Below, one piece after another: positions 39,312 through 48,924 of a stretch of 64,000 bases of DNA; within the stretch, counting starts at the first letter, position 1, and every line of letters starts with the position of its first letter. Location of the stretch: positions 580,318-644,317 of the forward strand of contig NZ_SSYA01000003.1 of the NCBI RefSeq assembly GCF_004917065.1. Reading direction: 5' to 3'. The notes beneath the pieces are model-generated. The model made no database searches. It saw only the letters and a list, made by a program, of their open reading frames with translations, and was not told where the DNA came from. The position numbers and the translations under genes were made by a program. Origin of the DNA: Geomonas ferrireducens. Lineage in GTDB: Bacteria > Desulfobacterota > Desulfuromonadia > Geobacterales > Geobacteraceae.

Positions 39312-40487
39312 ATGAAAGGTTTTCGCTTCTCCGCCGTTGAGGCGGCCATTAAGAAGCCGGGCCGGCTCGACCTGGCACTTATATTCTCCGACTACCCCGC
39401 CCAGGTGGCGGCGGTCTACACCACCAACAAGGTGCAGGCGGCTCCGGTCCTCATCTCGCGCGAGCGCTCCAAAAACGGCAGGTGCCGCGCCCTCCTCGTG
39501 AACAGCGGCAACGCGAACGCCTGCACCGGCGAGCAGGGGATGGCCGACGCACTCGAGTGCGGCAGAAGGACCGCGGAGGCGCTCGGCCTCTCGGACGAGG
39601 AACTCCTCATCGCCTCCACCGGCGTCATCGGCCAGCCGCTCCCCATGGAGCGCTTCAAAAAGGGGATCCAGCCGCTCGTCGACGGCCTGGACCACGGCAC
39701 GCTCGATGACGTGGCCCGCGCGATCATGACCACGGATACCTTCGAGAAGATCGAGCGCCGCATCGGCGAGGCCGGAGGGAAGCCGTACAGCATATGGGGG
39801 ATCGCAAAAGGGGCGGGGATGATCCATCCCAACATGGCCACCATGCTCTCCTTCCTGGTCACCGATGCGGAAGTCGACGGCGCCTTCCTGAAGAGCGCCT
39901 TCACCGAGGCGGTGGACGGCTCCTTCAACGCGATCACGGTCGACAACGACACCTCGACCAACGATACGGCGGTCATCTTCGCCAACGGCGCCGCGCAGAA
40001 CCCGGCGATCAAGGCGGGGACGCCGGAAGGTGCCGCCTTCGCCGCTCTCCTGCACGACGTGCTCCTCTCCCTGGCGAAGCTTATCGTCAAGGACGGCGAG
40101 GGTGCGACCAAGTTCGTCGAGATCAGGGTGAAAGGCGCGGCAAACCAGGCCGACGCCAAGAAGGCGGCGCTCGCCGTCGCCAACTCCATGCTGGTTAAGA
40201 CCGCCTTCTTCGGTCAGGATGCCAACTGGGGCAGGATCATCGCCGCCATCGGCTACTCGGGTGCCGATGTGCAGCAGGATAGGGTGGAGATCCGCTTCGA
40301 CGACGTGGTCATGGCAACCGGCGGCGTCTTCGCCGGCGGCGATGCAGAGGCGGCCGGGACCCGCGTCCTGCAGCAGAAGGAATTCCACGTCACCATCGAT
40401 CTGAAACTCGGCGCCGGTGAGGCCGTCGTTTTCACCAGCGACCTCTCCTACGACTACGTCCGCATCAACGCGGATTACCGGACCTAA
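39312..40487 (+). CDS. argJ: Bifunctional glutamate N-acetyltransferase / amino-acid acetyltransferase
   Basis: 391 residues, normal ArgJ length. It transfers the acetyl group from N-acetylornithine to glutamate, the cyclic arginine pathway, and in bifunctional forms also uses acetyl-CoA. The precursor self-cleaves before the Thr of the MATML motif, visible in GAGMIHPNMATMLSFLVTDA near residue 175. Other features: LLVNSGNANACTGEQG, STGVIGQPLPME and the C-terminal SDLSYDYVRINADYRT. Whether it is mono- or bifunctional cannot be settled by sequence. It follows secA with the repeat element between. Confidence 0.96.
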   Translation: MKGFRFSAVEAAIKKPGRLDLALIFSDYPAQVAAVYTTNKVQAAPVLISRERSKNGRCRALLVNSGNANACTGEQGMADALECGRRTAEALGLSDEELLIASTGVIGQPLPMERFKKGIQPLVDGLDHGTLDDVARAIMTTDTFEKIERRIGEAGGKPYSIWGIAKGAGMIHPNMATMLSFLVTDAEVDGAFLKSAFTEAVDGSFNAITVDNDTSTNDTAVIFANGAAQNPAIKAGTPEGAAFAALLHDVLLSLAKLIVKDGEGATKFVEIRVKGAANQADAKKAALAVANSMLVKTAFFGQDANWGRIIAAIGYSGADVQQDRVEIRFDDVVMATGGVFAGGDAEAAGTRVLQQKEFHVTIDLKLGAGEAVVFTSDLSYDYVRINADYRT

Positions 40488-40568
40488 AAGGCAAACGACG
40501 CCGCCTCACTGGGCGGCACCGGCGGCACGCCGGCATCCCACTCTCCGCCACAAGCTGCTGGAGGAACA

Positions 40569-40973
40569 ATGATCCGCACCAGGATGTTACCCGTCATCGC
40601 TGCATTGGCTGCCACCCTCGCTTTACCGGGCCTTTCGCGCGCGGGCGACCTGAAGATAACGGAGATGGCGGTCACCACGAAGATCGTCAAGGGAAACCCC
40701 ATCGATTCGGTGCGGCGCATCTCCTCGACCTCGGTCAAGGCGCTGTACTGCTTCACCAGGTTCTCGGCACCTGAGGATACCGACACCACGATCAAACAGG
40801 TGTGGTATCTGGACGACCAGGTGGTCGCCGAGTACGAGCTCCCGGTTAAAGGGGCGCACTGGCGCACCTACAGCCGCAAGGCGGTGGAGAAGGGGAACTC
40901 GGGCGAGTGGCGCTGCGACGCCGTAGACAGGGAAGGCAAGGTTCTCAAATCGGTTAGCTTCAGGATGAACTAG
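40569..40973 (+). CDS. DUF2914 domain protein, exported
   Basis: 134 residues with a signal peptide (residues 1-24, VIAALAATLALPGLSRAGDL) followed by a DUF2914 domain: TSVKALYCFTRFSAPEDTD, IKQVWYLDDQVVAEYELPV, WRTYSRKAV and GEWRCDAVDREGKVLKSVSF. The domain occurs in exported or membrane proteins of Proteobacteria and has no assigned activity. AGGAAC precedes the ATG. It lies 81 bp after argJ and 44 bp before the serine hydrolase gene, so it may be cotranscribed with either. Confidence 0.85.
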   Translation: MIRTRMLPVIAALAATLALPGLSRAGDLKITEMAVTTKIVKGNPIDSVRRISSTSVKALYCFTRFSAPEDTDTTIKQVWYLDDQVVAEYELPVKGAHWRTYSRKAVEKGNSGEWRCDAVDREGKVLKSVSFRMN

Positions 40974-41017
40974 CTTGGAAGCGGTCACGTTCGGGTAACG
41001 CAGCAAGAGAGTACACA

Positions 41018-42196
41018 TTGAGATCAGTCACACGTTTCGGGGGGCGCCTTAGCCCCCTAATCAGAAGCATCTGCTTTATCCTGCTGGTCATCGTCTTCGC
41101 CACCGATTCCCATGCCGGCGATCAGCCCCGCATCGACTCGCTGATGAACGAGGCCATCTCGCGCAATCTCATTGCCGGCGGCGTCGTGGTCATCGGCAAC
41201 CGGGACCGCATCCTCTTCGAGAAGCCCTACGGGCGCACCTCCCCGTTTCCCGACGCTCCTCCCATGGCCGTTTCCACCATCTTCGACATCGCCTCGCTCA
41301 CCAAGGTGACCGCCACCACTCCGTCGGTGCTGAAACTCGCCGAGGAGGGGAGGCTCTCCCTCCTGGACCCGGTCGTCAAGTGGTTCCCGGAGTTCGCCGG
41401 GAAGGGGAAGGACGCCATCTTAGTGATGAACCTCCTGACCCATACCTCGGGGCTCGACGACATACCCCTTTCCAGTGCCAACCCGATGCAGAGCGCCGTC
41501 GAAGGCGCCGCCGCACAGAAGCTGAAAGGGGAGGTGGGGCATCGCTTCCGCTACGCTGACCTGAACTTCATCCTCCTGGCCGAGCTTGTGCGCCGCGCCA
41601 CCGGTGCTCCCCTCGACCTCTTCGCCCAGGTATCCTTCTACCGCCCGCTCGGCATGGCCGACACCTCCTTCCATCCCAGGGAGACCGGGCGCTGTTCCGG
41701 AACCATCAGCGACGACCGGGTCCTGTTCGGGGAGCCACAGGACTACCTTTGCCGCCAGTTGGGCGGGGTCGCCGGCCACGCCGGCCTCTTCACCACCGCG
41801 GGCGACCTTGCCCGCTTCTGCCGCATGATGCTCGCCGGGGGGGTACTCGACGGCAAGAGGGTGCTCGCCCAGCGCACCGTGGACCAGATGACCGCTCCGT
41901 ATTTCTCGCGCGGCGGACTCGTCGTTCGCGGCCTCGGGTGGGACATCTCATCTCCCTTCTCGGCACCACGCGGCCAGGGGTTCTCGAGGGTCTCCTTCGG
42001 GCACACCGGCTACTCGGGCTCCTCGATCTGGATCGACCCGGTATCGGATACCTTCGTCATTCTCCTCACCTCCCGGTTGGAATATAAAAAGGTCCATGAT
42101 TTCAACAAGCTGCGCGGCGACCTCTCCACGCTCGCCTCGCAGATCTTCGGCATCCCGCCGGAGCTCGGTGAGATGGCCAGGTTCAATGACGAGTGA
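41018..42196 (+). CDS. Serine hydrolase, class C beta-lactamase / penicillin-binding protein-like
   Basis: 392 residues from a TTG start. A signal peptide (ICFILLVIVFATDSHAG) directs it to the periplasm. The active-site Ser-x-x-Lys is in DIASLTKVTATTPS and the Tyr-x-Asn-like element in FRYADLNFILLAEL. HTSGLDDIP and GHTGYSGSSIWIDP match the third motif region (HTG in place of KTG). These are the features of AmpC/AmpH/esterase EstB-type enzymes. It may trim peptidoglycan peptides or act as an esterase; resistance is not implied. The start is the first suitable codon before the signal peptide but its ribosome-binding site is weak. Confidence 0.85.
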   Translation: MRSVTRFGGRLSPLIRSICFILLVIVFATDSHAGDQPRIDSLMNEAISRNLIAGGVVVIGNRDRILFEKPYGRTSPFPDAPPMAVSTIFDIASLTKVTATTPSVLKLAEEGRLSLLDPVVKWFPEFAGKGKDAILVMNLLTHTSGLDDIPLSSANPMQSAVEGAAAQKLKGEVGHRFRYADLNFILLAELVRRATGAPLDLFAQVSFYRPLGMADTSFHPRETGRCSGTISDDRVLFGEPQDYLCRQLGGVAGHAGLFTTAGDLARFCRMMLAGGVLDGKRVLAQRTVDQMTAPYFSRGGLVVRGLGWDISSPFSAPRGQGFSRVSFGHTGYSGSSIWIDPVSDTFVILLTSRLEYKKVHDFNKLRGDLSTLASQIFGIPPELGEMARFNDE

Positions 42197-42204
42197 TTAA
42201 TAAG

Positions 42205-42247
42205 AAAGGGCAAAAACCTTGACACCCTTTGCCCTTTATGCTAGCTT
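42205..42247 (+). promoter_or_regulatory. Hairpin after the serine hydrolase gene overlapping a sigma-70-type promoter
   Basis: AAAGGGCAAA (42205-42214) and TTTGCCCTTT (42228-42237) form a perfect stem, followed a few bases on by a T run, a likely terminator. Within it TTGACA (42219-42224), a 17-bp spacer and TAGCTT (42242-42247) form a candidate promoter for the receiver-protein gene at 42435. Both uses may share the sequence. Confidence 0.55.
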
Positions 42248-42434
42248 TTTTTACCATTTTGGCTTGATACTGGATATATTTGCGCTTACTTAGCAGACTG
42301 TCTTTTCTGTCAGACCAGACACAGAGAGAACCTTTGATCCTGCTTTGCTGTTCTCTATGTCTTAGCCGCACGGCATGACATCTTCAGTGCAAGATAACTC
42401 CTATAGATAAGCTTCCTAGTTACAGGGGGAATCG

Positions 42435-43736
42435 ATGGGCAACAGACTGCTCCTCGCCGATGACAGCATCACTATCCAGAAGGTCGTGGCGATCATCTTC
42501 GCCAATGAGGAGTTTGAACTTACCGTTGTCGATAACGGTACTGCTGCCCTTGAAAAGGCGCGGGAGATCAAACCGGACGTGATGCTCGTCGACGCGCTGA
42601 TGCCGGGCAAGACAGGCTACGAGGTTTGCGCCGAGATCCGCCGTGATCCGGTGCTCGGTGCCGTTCCCGTCATTCTCCTGATCGGCGCCTTTGAGCCGCT
42701 AGACGAAGAGAAGTCCCGCCAGTGCGGTGCCGATGCCACCATCTCTAAACCGTTCGAGTCGCAGCAGCTGATCGATCGGGTGAAGGAGATGCTGGAACTC
42801 GGCAAGACCCGCAAGACCGCCCCCCCCGCTGCAGCCCAGCCTGCTCCCGCCGCGGAAGAGATCTGGGGTGATCTCTCCTCGTTTGACGCCATGGCCCAGA
42901 TGGCGCCCGCTGCCGCCGCGCCTGCCGCGGCACCGGTTGCAACGCCCGCTGCCGCACCCGCGGACGAGGACCTCTGGGAAGGTGTCACCGCTACCGCCGA
43001 GCCCGCATGGGAACTCCCCGCGGTCGAGGAACCGGCATGGGAGGCGCCGTCGGCGCCGGCACAGCCCGCCGCTGCACCCGCCGCTGCCGTGGAGATGGTG
43101 GAGGCGACCATGGAAGACGACTTGTGGGGCGCCTTTGAACTGGAAGAGGAGGCCTCTGCCGCACCTGCCGAATCCCCAGCCCAGCTTTTCGGTGTGGTTG
43201 AGCCGGAGGCCGAGTATGAGGCCGAGGAGATCTTCAGCTTCGACGAGGCGGAAGAAATCGAGGAGACCGGCCCGCCGCTTGATCTCGAGGAACCGGCCGT
43301 CGATTCCGCGCTCACCGTTTCCGAGGAGGAGTTCTTCGCCTTTGCCGGGGAGTCCGAGCCGGCAGCGGCGGTCCCCGCCGAGGCCGAAGCGGAAGCCGAG
43401 GCTGCTGCCTTCGGAGTTCCCGAGTACGAGGCGTTCGAGTTCGGACTTGAGGAGCCTGCACCTGCCGCACCCGTTGCCGCCGCGCAAGCAGCGCCGGTCG
43501 TCCCAGCTGCACCCGTTGCACCTGCCGCTCCCGCGGTCGCAGCCCCGGTCCAGGCGGCCCCCGCGGCCGCATCGCCCGCAGCTGTCCCTGAGCTGACCGA
43601 GGACCAACTGGTCGCCGCGCTCTCCAAGGTGTCGCGCGAGGTGATCGAGCGGATCGTGTGGGAAGTGGTGCCCGACCTGGCGGAAGTGATCATCAAGGAA
43701 GAGATCCGCAAGCTGAAGAGCGGCGTACGCGGTTAA
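42435..43736 (+). CDS. Response regulator with long Ala/Pro/Glu-rich linker and conserved C-terminal helix
   Basis: 433 residues. The receiver domain occupies 1-125 (LLLADDSITIQKVVAIIFAN, phospho-Asp in VMLVDALMPGKTG, Lys in ISKPFE). Residues about 130-380 are low-complexity Ala/Pro/Glu sequence with recurring LWG/LWE and AWE-type tryptophan motifs (EDLWEGV, DDLWGAFELEE). The C-terminal 45 residues are ordered (LTEDQLVAALSKVSREVIER, then IVWEVVPDLAEVIIKEEIRK). This tail is shared with Myxobacterial and Geobacter receiver proteins, some linked to motility, and lies next to the pilus genes. It has no output DNA-binding or enzyme domain, so it likely acts by protein contact. A terminator follows. 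Confidence 0.85.
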   Translation: MGNRLLLADDSITIQKVVAIIFANEEFELTVVDNGTAALEKAREIKPDVMLVDALMPGKTGYEVCAEIRRDPVLGAVPVILLIGAFEPLDEEKSRQCGADATISKPFESQQLIDRVKEMLELGKTRKTAPPAAAQPAPAAEEIWGDLSSFDAMAQMAPAAAAPAAAPVATPAAAPADEDLWEGVTATAEPAWELPAVEEPAWEAPSAPAQPAAAPAAAVEMVEATMEDDLWGAFELEEEASAAPAESPAQLFGVVEPEAEYEAEEIFSFDEAEEIEETGPPLDLEEPAVDSALTVSEEEFFAFAGESEPAAAVPAEAEAEAEAAAFGVPEYEAFEFGLEEPAPAAPVAAAQAAPVVPAAPVAPAAPAVAAPVQAAPAAASPAAVPELTEDQLVAALSKVSREVIERIVWEVVPDLAEVIIKEEIRKLKSGVRG

Positions 43737-43770
43737 AGCGGGCGTCGTACGCGCATCCGCTTATGAAACA

Positions 43771-43794
43771 GGGGATTTTACGATCCCCTTTTTT
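43771..43794 (+). terminator. Rho-independent terminator after the receiver-protein gene
   Basis: GGGGAT, loop, ATCCCC and a T run, 34 bases after the stop codon. Confidence 0.8.
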
Positions 43795-43858
43795 CATTAC
43801 TTAATACAAGCTGTGCGGGGTGAGCCCTGCTAGAGCATTTTCCTGAAGAGGTAATCAG

Positions 43859-46525
43859 ATGGCAAACAAAGAGCTGGAAAAGGTTTACGAGCCGAAAAGC
43901 GTTGAGCAGAAGTGGTACCAGGAGTGGGAAGGGAAGGGTTACTTCCATGCCTCCGTCCCGTCGGACAAGCCGGGCTACTCCATCGTCATCCCCCCGCCGA
44001 ACATCACCGGTGTCCTCCACATGGGGCACGCCCTGAACAATACCCTGCAGGACATCCTGTGCCGCTGGAAGAGGATGGCTGGTTACAACGTGCTCTGGAT
44101 GCCGGGCACGGACCACGCCGGCATCGCCACCCAGAACGTGGTCGAGCGTCAGCTGGCCGCCGAGGGAAAGGACCGCTTCGAGCTTGGTCGCGAGGGGTTC
44201 ATCGAGCGCGTATGGCAGTGGAAGGGTGAATCCGGCGGGCAGATCATCGGGCAGTTGAAGCGCCTGGGCGCCTCCTGCGACTGGGAGCGCGAGCGCTTCA
44301 CCATGGATGCCGGTCTTTCGAAGGCGGTGCGCGAGGTCTTCGTACGCCTGTACGAAGAGAAGCTCATCTACCGCGACAACCGCCTGATCAACTGGTGTCC
44401 GCGCTGCCACACCGCACTCTCCGACATCGAGGTCGAGCACGAGGAGAAGGCGGGGCACCTGTGGCATCTGCGCTACCCGGTGGTCGGAAGCGATGAGTAC
44501 GTCATCGTGGCCACCACCCGTCCCGAGACCATGCTGGGCGACACCGCCGTCGCGGTCCACCCGGAGGACGAGCGCTACAGCCACCTGATCGGCAAGATGG
44601 TCATGCTCCCGCTGGTGAACCGCGAAATCCCGGTCATCGCCGACGACTACGTCGACCGCGAGTTCGGCACCGGCGTCGTGAAGATCACCCCGGCCCACGA
44701 TTTCAACGACTTTGAGATGGGCCTCCGGCACAACCTCGACCGCATCAACGTCTTCGACGAGTCCGGCGTGGTGAACGCCGCCGGCAAGCAGTACGAGGGG
44801 ATGGACCGCTTCGCCGCAAGAAAGCAGGTGGTGGCGGACCTCGAGGCGGCCGGGCTCCTCGAGAAGATCCAGGACCACGGTCTCTCCGTGGGTGGCTGCT
44901 ACCGCTGCAAGACCGTCGTCGAGCCGTACATGTCGCTGCAGTGGTACGTGAAGGTCGGACCGCTCGCGGAGCGGGCGCTCGCCGCGGTCAAGGACGGCCG
45001 CACCAAGATCGTGCCGCAGCAGTGGGAAAACACCTACTACGACTGGATGGAGAACATCCGCGACTGGTGTATCTCGCGCCAGATCTGGTGGGGCCACCGC
45101 ATCCCGGCCTGGTACTGCGACCACTGCGGCCACATCACCGTAGCGAAGGAAGACCCGACTTCGTGCAGCCAGTGCGGCTCCGACGAGATCCGCCAGGAGA
45201 CCGACGTGCTAGACACCTGGTTCTCCTCGGCGCTTTGGCCGTTCTCCACCATGGGATGGCCGGAGAAGACCCCCGAGCTCGCCGCCTTCTACCCGACCTC
45301 CTGCCTCGTCACCGGTTTCGACATCCTCTTCTTCTGGGTCGCCCGCATGATGATGATGGGGCTGCACTTCATGGACGAGGTCCCCTTCACCGATGTCTAC
45401 ATCCACGCCCTCGTGCGCGACGCGCAGGGGCAGAAGATGTCCAAGTCGAAAGGGAACGTCATCGACCCGCTCACCGTGATCGATGCCTACGGCACCGACG
45501 CCTTCCGCTTCACCCTGGCCGCCTTCGCGGCGCAAGGGCGCGACATCAAACTCGCCGAGGAGAGGATCGCCGGGTACCGCAACTTCGCCAACAAGATCTG
45601 GAACGCCTCGCGCTTCGCCATGATGAACCTGGAAGGTTTCGATCCGAACCAGGTCGATGTCGCGTCGCTCAAGCTCTCCAACGCCGACCGCTGGATCCTT
45701 TTCCGCCTGAACGAGGCGGCCGCCTCGGTCGACTCCGCCCTCGAAGGGTTCCGCTTCAACGAGGCGGCGAACGAGCTGTACCGCTTCACCTGGAGTGAGT
45801 TCTGCGACTGGTACATCGAACTCGCCAAGGACGACCTCTACAAAGGGGACGCCGAGCGCCAGGCTGCGACCAGGTACGTGCTCTGGCTCGTGCTCGAGAA
45901 CCTCCTGCGTCTTCTGCACCCGTTCATGCCGTTCATCACCGAGGAGATCTGGCAGGCGCTTCCGAAGAAGGAAGGCGCGGCCGACTCCATCATGATCTCC
46001 GACTTCCCGACCCCGCGCGATGAGTGGAAGAGTTACGCCGCGGCCGCCTCCGAGATGGAGCTGGTCATGGAAGTGATCAAGGGGATCAGGAACATCAGGG
46101 GCGAGATGGAAGTGGCCCCGAGCAAGCAGATCGCCGCCATCCTCGACTGCAAGTCCGAGGCGAGCCTCGCGCTTTTGAAGAAGAACGAAGTCTACGTGAT
46201 GAGCCTTGCGCGCCTTTCCGATCTCGCCATCGGTCAGGGGATCGAGCGTCCCGCCGAGGCCTCGCTGCAGGTGGCAGGTGACGTCGAGATCATCGTTCCG
46301 CTTAAAGGGCTCGTGAACGTCGAGGAAGAGGAGAAGCGCCTCGGCAAGGAGATCGCGAAGATCGAGAAGGACATCGAGTTCCTGTCCAAGAAGCTCGCCA
46401 ACCCGAGCTTCGTCGAGCGTGCGCCGGCCGACGTGGTCGAGAAGGAGCGCGAGAAGATCGCCGAGTTCGAGAACAAGAAGAAGCTCCTCGAGGAGAGCCT
46501 GGAGAAGATCCAGAGATTGAAGTAG
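43859..46525 (+). CDS. valS: Valyl-tRNA synthetase
   Basis: 888 residues, normal length. It charges tRNA-Val and edits misactivated threonine. Class I signatures: HIGH in PPNITGVLHMGHALNNT and KMSKS in GQKMSKSKGNVIDP. The CP1 editing domain lies between (TTRPETMLGDTAVAVHPED). The C-terminal coiled-coil arm (VEEEEKRLGKEIAKIEKDIE) is present. GAAGAGG precedes the ATG. A perfect palindrome follows the stop and separates it from the prepilin peptidase gene. Confidence 0.98.
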   Translation: MANKELEKVYEPKSVEQKWYQEWEGKGYFHASVPSDKPGYSIVIPPPNITGVLHMGHALNNTLQDILCRWKRMAGYNVLWMPGTDHAGIATQNVVERQLAAEGKDRFELGREGFIERVWQWKGESGGQIIGQLKRLGASCDWERERFTMDAGLSKAVREVFVRLYEEKLIYRDNRLINWCPRCHTALSDIEVEHEEKAGHLWHLRYPVVGSDEYVIVATTRPETMLGDTAVAVHPEDERYSHLIGKMVMLPLVNREIPVIADDYVDREFGTGVVKITPAHDFNDFEMGLRHNLDRINVFDESGVVNAAGKQYEGMDRFAARKQVVADLEAAGLLEKIQDHGLSVGGCYRCKTVVEPYMSLQWYVKVGPLAERALAAVKDGRTKIVPQQWENTYYDWMENIRDWCISRQIWWGHRIPAWYCDHCGHITVAKEDPTSCSQCGSDEIRQETDVLDTWFSSALWPFSTMGWPEKTPELAAFYPTSCLVTGFDILFFWVARMMMMGLHFMDEVPFTDVYIHALVRDAQGQKMSKSKGNVIDPLTVIDAYGTDAFRFTLAAFAAQGRDIKLAEERIAGYRNFANKIWNASRFAMMNLEGFDPNQVDVASLKLSNADRWILFRLNEAAASVDSALEGFRFNEAANELYRFTWSEFCDWYIELAKDDLYKGDAERQAATRYVLWLVLENLLRLLHPFMPFITEEIWQALPKKEGAADSIMISDFPTPRDEWKSYAAAASEMELVMEVIKGIRNIRGEMEVAPSKQIAAILDCKSEASLALLKKNEVYVMSLARLSDLAIGQGIERPAEASLQVAGDVEIIVPLKGLVNVEEEEKRLGKEIAKIEKDIEFLSKKLANPSFVERAPADVVEKEREKIAEFENKKKLLEESLEKIQRLK

Positions 46526-46537
46526 CAATTACCCTTT

Positions 46538-46564
46538 TGTCGGACCAGTCAGACTGGTCCGACA
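46538..46564. repeat. Perfect 27-bp palindrome of the CGGACCAGT repeat family
   Basis: TGTCGGACCAGTC and GACTGGTCCGACA flank a single A. It lies between valS and the prepilin peptidase gene, 12 bases after the valS stop. The same CGGACCAGT unit is tandemly repeated at 48925-48980. It could act as a transcript hairpin or protein-binding dyad; no T run follows. Confidence 0.75.
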
Positions 46565-46588
46565 ACGGATTGCCCCCAAGAGGTAGCA

Positions 46589-47410
46589 TTGACTCCTTAC
46601 ATTCTCTACGCCTTATTCGCCTTCCTGCTGGGGGCAGTGGTCGGTTCCTTTCTGAACGTCTGCATCTGCCGGATGCCGCACGGCGAGTCGGTGGTGTCGC
46701 CGCCGTCGCACTGCCCTAAGTGCGACTACCAGATCCGCTGGTACGACAACATCCCGATCCTCAGCTACCTGGCACTCAGCGGTAAGTGCCGCTCTTGCGG
46801 GACGCACATCTCGATCCAGTACCCGCTCGTCGAGGCTCTGAACGGGCTTTTAGCGCTCGCCCTCTTCGTCAAGTTCTTCCCGCCTGCTTTCCTGGACATG
46901 GCACCGCTGGAGGCGATGGGGCGGCCGGCCTTCTATTTCATCGTCCTCTTCGTGTTCTGCTGCGCTCTCGTCGTGATAACCTTCATCGACCTCGAACACC
47001 AGATCATCCCTGATTCGATCTCGCTTCCCGGCATCGTCGTCGGGTTCCTCGTCTCGTTCTTCATCCCGCACATCGGCTGGCTCAACTCGCTGATCGGCAT
47101 CGTGGCCGGCGGCGGAAGCCTGCTCCTCATCGCCTGGATCTACCAGGCGGTCGCCAAGAAGGAGGGCATGGGGGGGGGCGATATCAAGCTGCTGGCCATG
47201 ATGGGGGCGTTCCTCGGATGGAAATCGATCCTCTTCATCATCTTCGTCTCGTCGCTGCTCGGCTCCGCCATCGGCGTTACCCTGATGGCGATAAGGAAGA
47301 AGGACTCCACCCTCGCGATACCCTTCGGCCCCTTCCTGGCTAGCGCCGCTGTCCTCTACATCTTCTACGGCCGACGCATCATCAACTGGTACCTGAACAT
47401 GGGAGGGTGA
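46589..47410 (+). CDS. pilD: Prepilin peptidase / N-methyltransferase (A24 family)
   Basis: 273 residues from a TTG start preceded by AAGAGG. A polytopic inner-membrane aspartic protease that removes type IV prepilin leaders and methylates the new N-terminus. The N-terminal methylase-type domain has AVVGSFLNVCICRMP and the four-Cys zinc site (CPKC and CRSC). The catalytic Asp residues are in FIDLEHQIIPD and in GGGDIKLLAMMGAFLGW. About eight membrane helices. It overlaps the downstream sensor kinase by 4 bp and heads a pilus regulatory cluster. The many minor prepilins encoded downstream are its expected substrates. Confidence 0.94.
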   Translation: MTPYILYALFAFLLGAVVGSFLNVCICRMPHGESVVSPPSHCPKCDYQIRWYDNIPILSYLALSGKCRSCGTHISIQYPLVEALNGLLALALFVKFFPPAFLDMAPLEAMGRPAFYFIVLFVFCCALVVITFIDLEHQIIPDSISLPGIVVGFLVSFFIPHIGWLNSLIGIVAGGGSLLLIAWIYQAVAKKEGMGGGDIKLLAMMGAFLGWKSILFIIFVSSLLGSAIGVTLMAIRKKDSTLAIPFGPFLASAAVLYIFYGRRIINWYLNMGG

Positions 47411-48894
47411 GCGCGGCTGCCATGAAACCTCTCCGTTTCAGCCTCACCTTCTACATCCTCTCCGCCGTGAGCCTGCTGCTCGTGCTCGCATGGCTACTCC
47501 TCTCGCTTATCTCCTTCAAGACCGCAGAAAAAGACCTGCTGACCCAGAAAGGGGAAGACACCCGGCTTCTTTTGGGTGCCATCGTCTCCGTCCTGCCGCG
47601 TCCCTTGGCCCCGCCCGACCCCAAAAGCTCCGTGGCGCGGTATCTGGAACAGCTGAGGCAGGATGGCAGCTTTGAGGGGCTGCTTGTGGTGGACGATACC
47701 TTGCGACCGCTCTACGCGTATCCTGCCGGCAGTGCGGTGGACGACAGTCTTCTCAGCGTGTTGAACAACGGGCGCCCGCTTTTTCAAATCTCTGCCGATC
47801 ATGCCACGTGCCGCTCATACTCCGCGATCGTGGAGCAGGGGAAGGTCATCGGGGCGGCCCGGCTCACGCTCTCGCTTCGCCCCGCTCAGGAGCGGCTCCT
47901 ATCGTCGCGCCGTCTTTTTCTCGCTTACTTCGCCCTGGATTTCCTGCTGCTGCTGGTGCTTGGATCCTATCTGCTTTCCCGCACCGTGGTCTCCCCATTT
48001 AAGAAACTACTCCAGGCCACGCGGAGGATCACCGCCGGTGACCTCGGCGTTTCCGTGAACGTGGCGGGGAGTGCCGAGGTCGCGGAGCTCTCCGAGGCAT
48101 TCAACAGCATGCTGGTGGCTTTAAGGGAGAAGAGGGTGGAGGTCGAGGAGAAGGTAGCCGCGCTGACTTGGGCCAACAAGGAACTGGTCGAGGCGCGCAG
48201 CGAGGCGGTCCGATCCGAGAAGATGGCATCCGTCGGGCTTTTGGCTGCGGGTATGGCGCACGAAATCGGTACCCCCCTTGCGGCGATCATGGGGTACAGT
48301 GCGATCCTCACCGAGGATCTTGCCGCGGACCCGGAAAAGACGGATTACCTGCGGCGGATCATCGAGGAATCGCAGCGCATCGACCGAATTGTCAGGGGGC
48401 TTTTGGATTACGCCCGCCCGAAGGACGCGCAGCGCGAAGAGGTGGTGGTTCGCACTCTGCTGGAAAAGGTGGTTCAACTGCTTTCCCCCCAGGGGGTGTT
48501 GAAGCACCTGGAGGTGTCGATCGAGGTTGAGGCGGACCTACCGTTGATCTTTGCCGATCCTTATCAGCTAGAGCAGTTGCTGATCAACCTTATTATGAAC
48601 GCCAGAGACGCCATGCCGCGGGGTGGGAAACTGTGGCTAAAGGGAAGCAGTCGAGGAGCCGATGTGGTCGTCGAGGTGATCGACAGCGGCCACGGCATGC
48701 CGCCCGAACACATCGGGAAGGTGTTCGACCCGTTCTTCACCACGAAGGAGCCCGGGAAAGGGACAGGGTTAGGTTTGGCCATCGCCGCCCGCATCGCAGA
48801 ATCCTGTGGTGGTAAGCTCGAGGCCCAGAGCGAGCAGGGTAAAGGAAGCCGCTTCATTCTGACCCTTCCGGCGAAGGCGGAGAGTAAGGGGTAG
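47407..48894 (+). CDS. Sensor histidine kinase (PilS-like)
   Basis: 495 residues from a GTG that overlaps the pilD stop; an internal ATG at 47422 is an alternative. Two membrane helices (about 10-34 and 165-190) bracket a periplasmic region of about 130 residues without a recognised domain. HAMP (about 195-245), HisKA (LLAAGMAHEIGTPLAAIMGY) and HATPase ([30 protein letters not shown]) follow. It is followed by a sigma-54 response regulator and then a sigma-54 promoter for the PilY1 operon, so it probably controls pilus tip genes. Its signal is unknown. Confidence 0.92.
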   Translation: MSAAAMKPLRFSLTFYILSAVSLLLVLAWLLLSLISFKTAEKDLLTQKGEDTRLLLGAIVSVLPRPLAPPDPKSSVARYLEQLRQDGSFEGLLVVDDTLRPLYAYPAGSAVDDSLLSVLNNGRPLFQISADHATCRSYSAIVEQGKVIGAARLTLSLRPAQERLLSSRRLFLAYFALDFLLLLVLGSYLLSRTVVSPFKKLLQATRRITAGDLGVSVNVAGSAEVAELSEAFNSMLVALREKRVEVEEKVAALTWANKELVEARSEAVRSEKMASVGLLAAGMAHEIGTPLAAIMGYSAILTEDLAADPEKTDYLRRIIEESQRIDRIVRGLLDYARPKDAQREEVVVRTLLEKVVQLLSPQGVLKHLEVSIEVEADLPLIFADPYQLEQLLINLIMNARDAMPRGGKLWLKGSSRGADVVVEVIDSGHGMPPEHIGKVFDPFFTTKEPGKGTGLGLAIAARIAESCGGKLEAQSEQGKGSRFILTLPAKAESKG

Positions 48895-48924
48895 GCGGTG
48901 CGGGTGGCCGCCGGCGGGCTGCAG

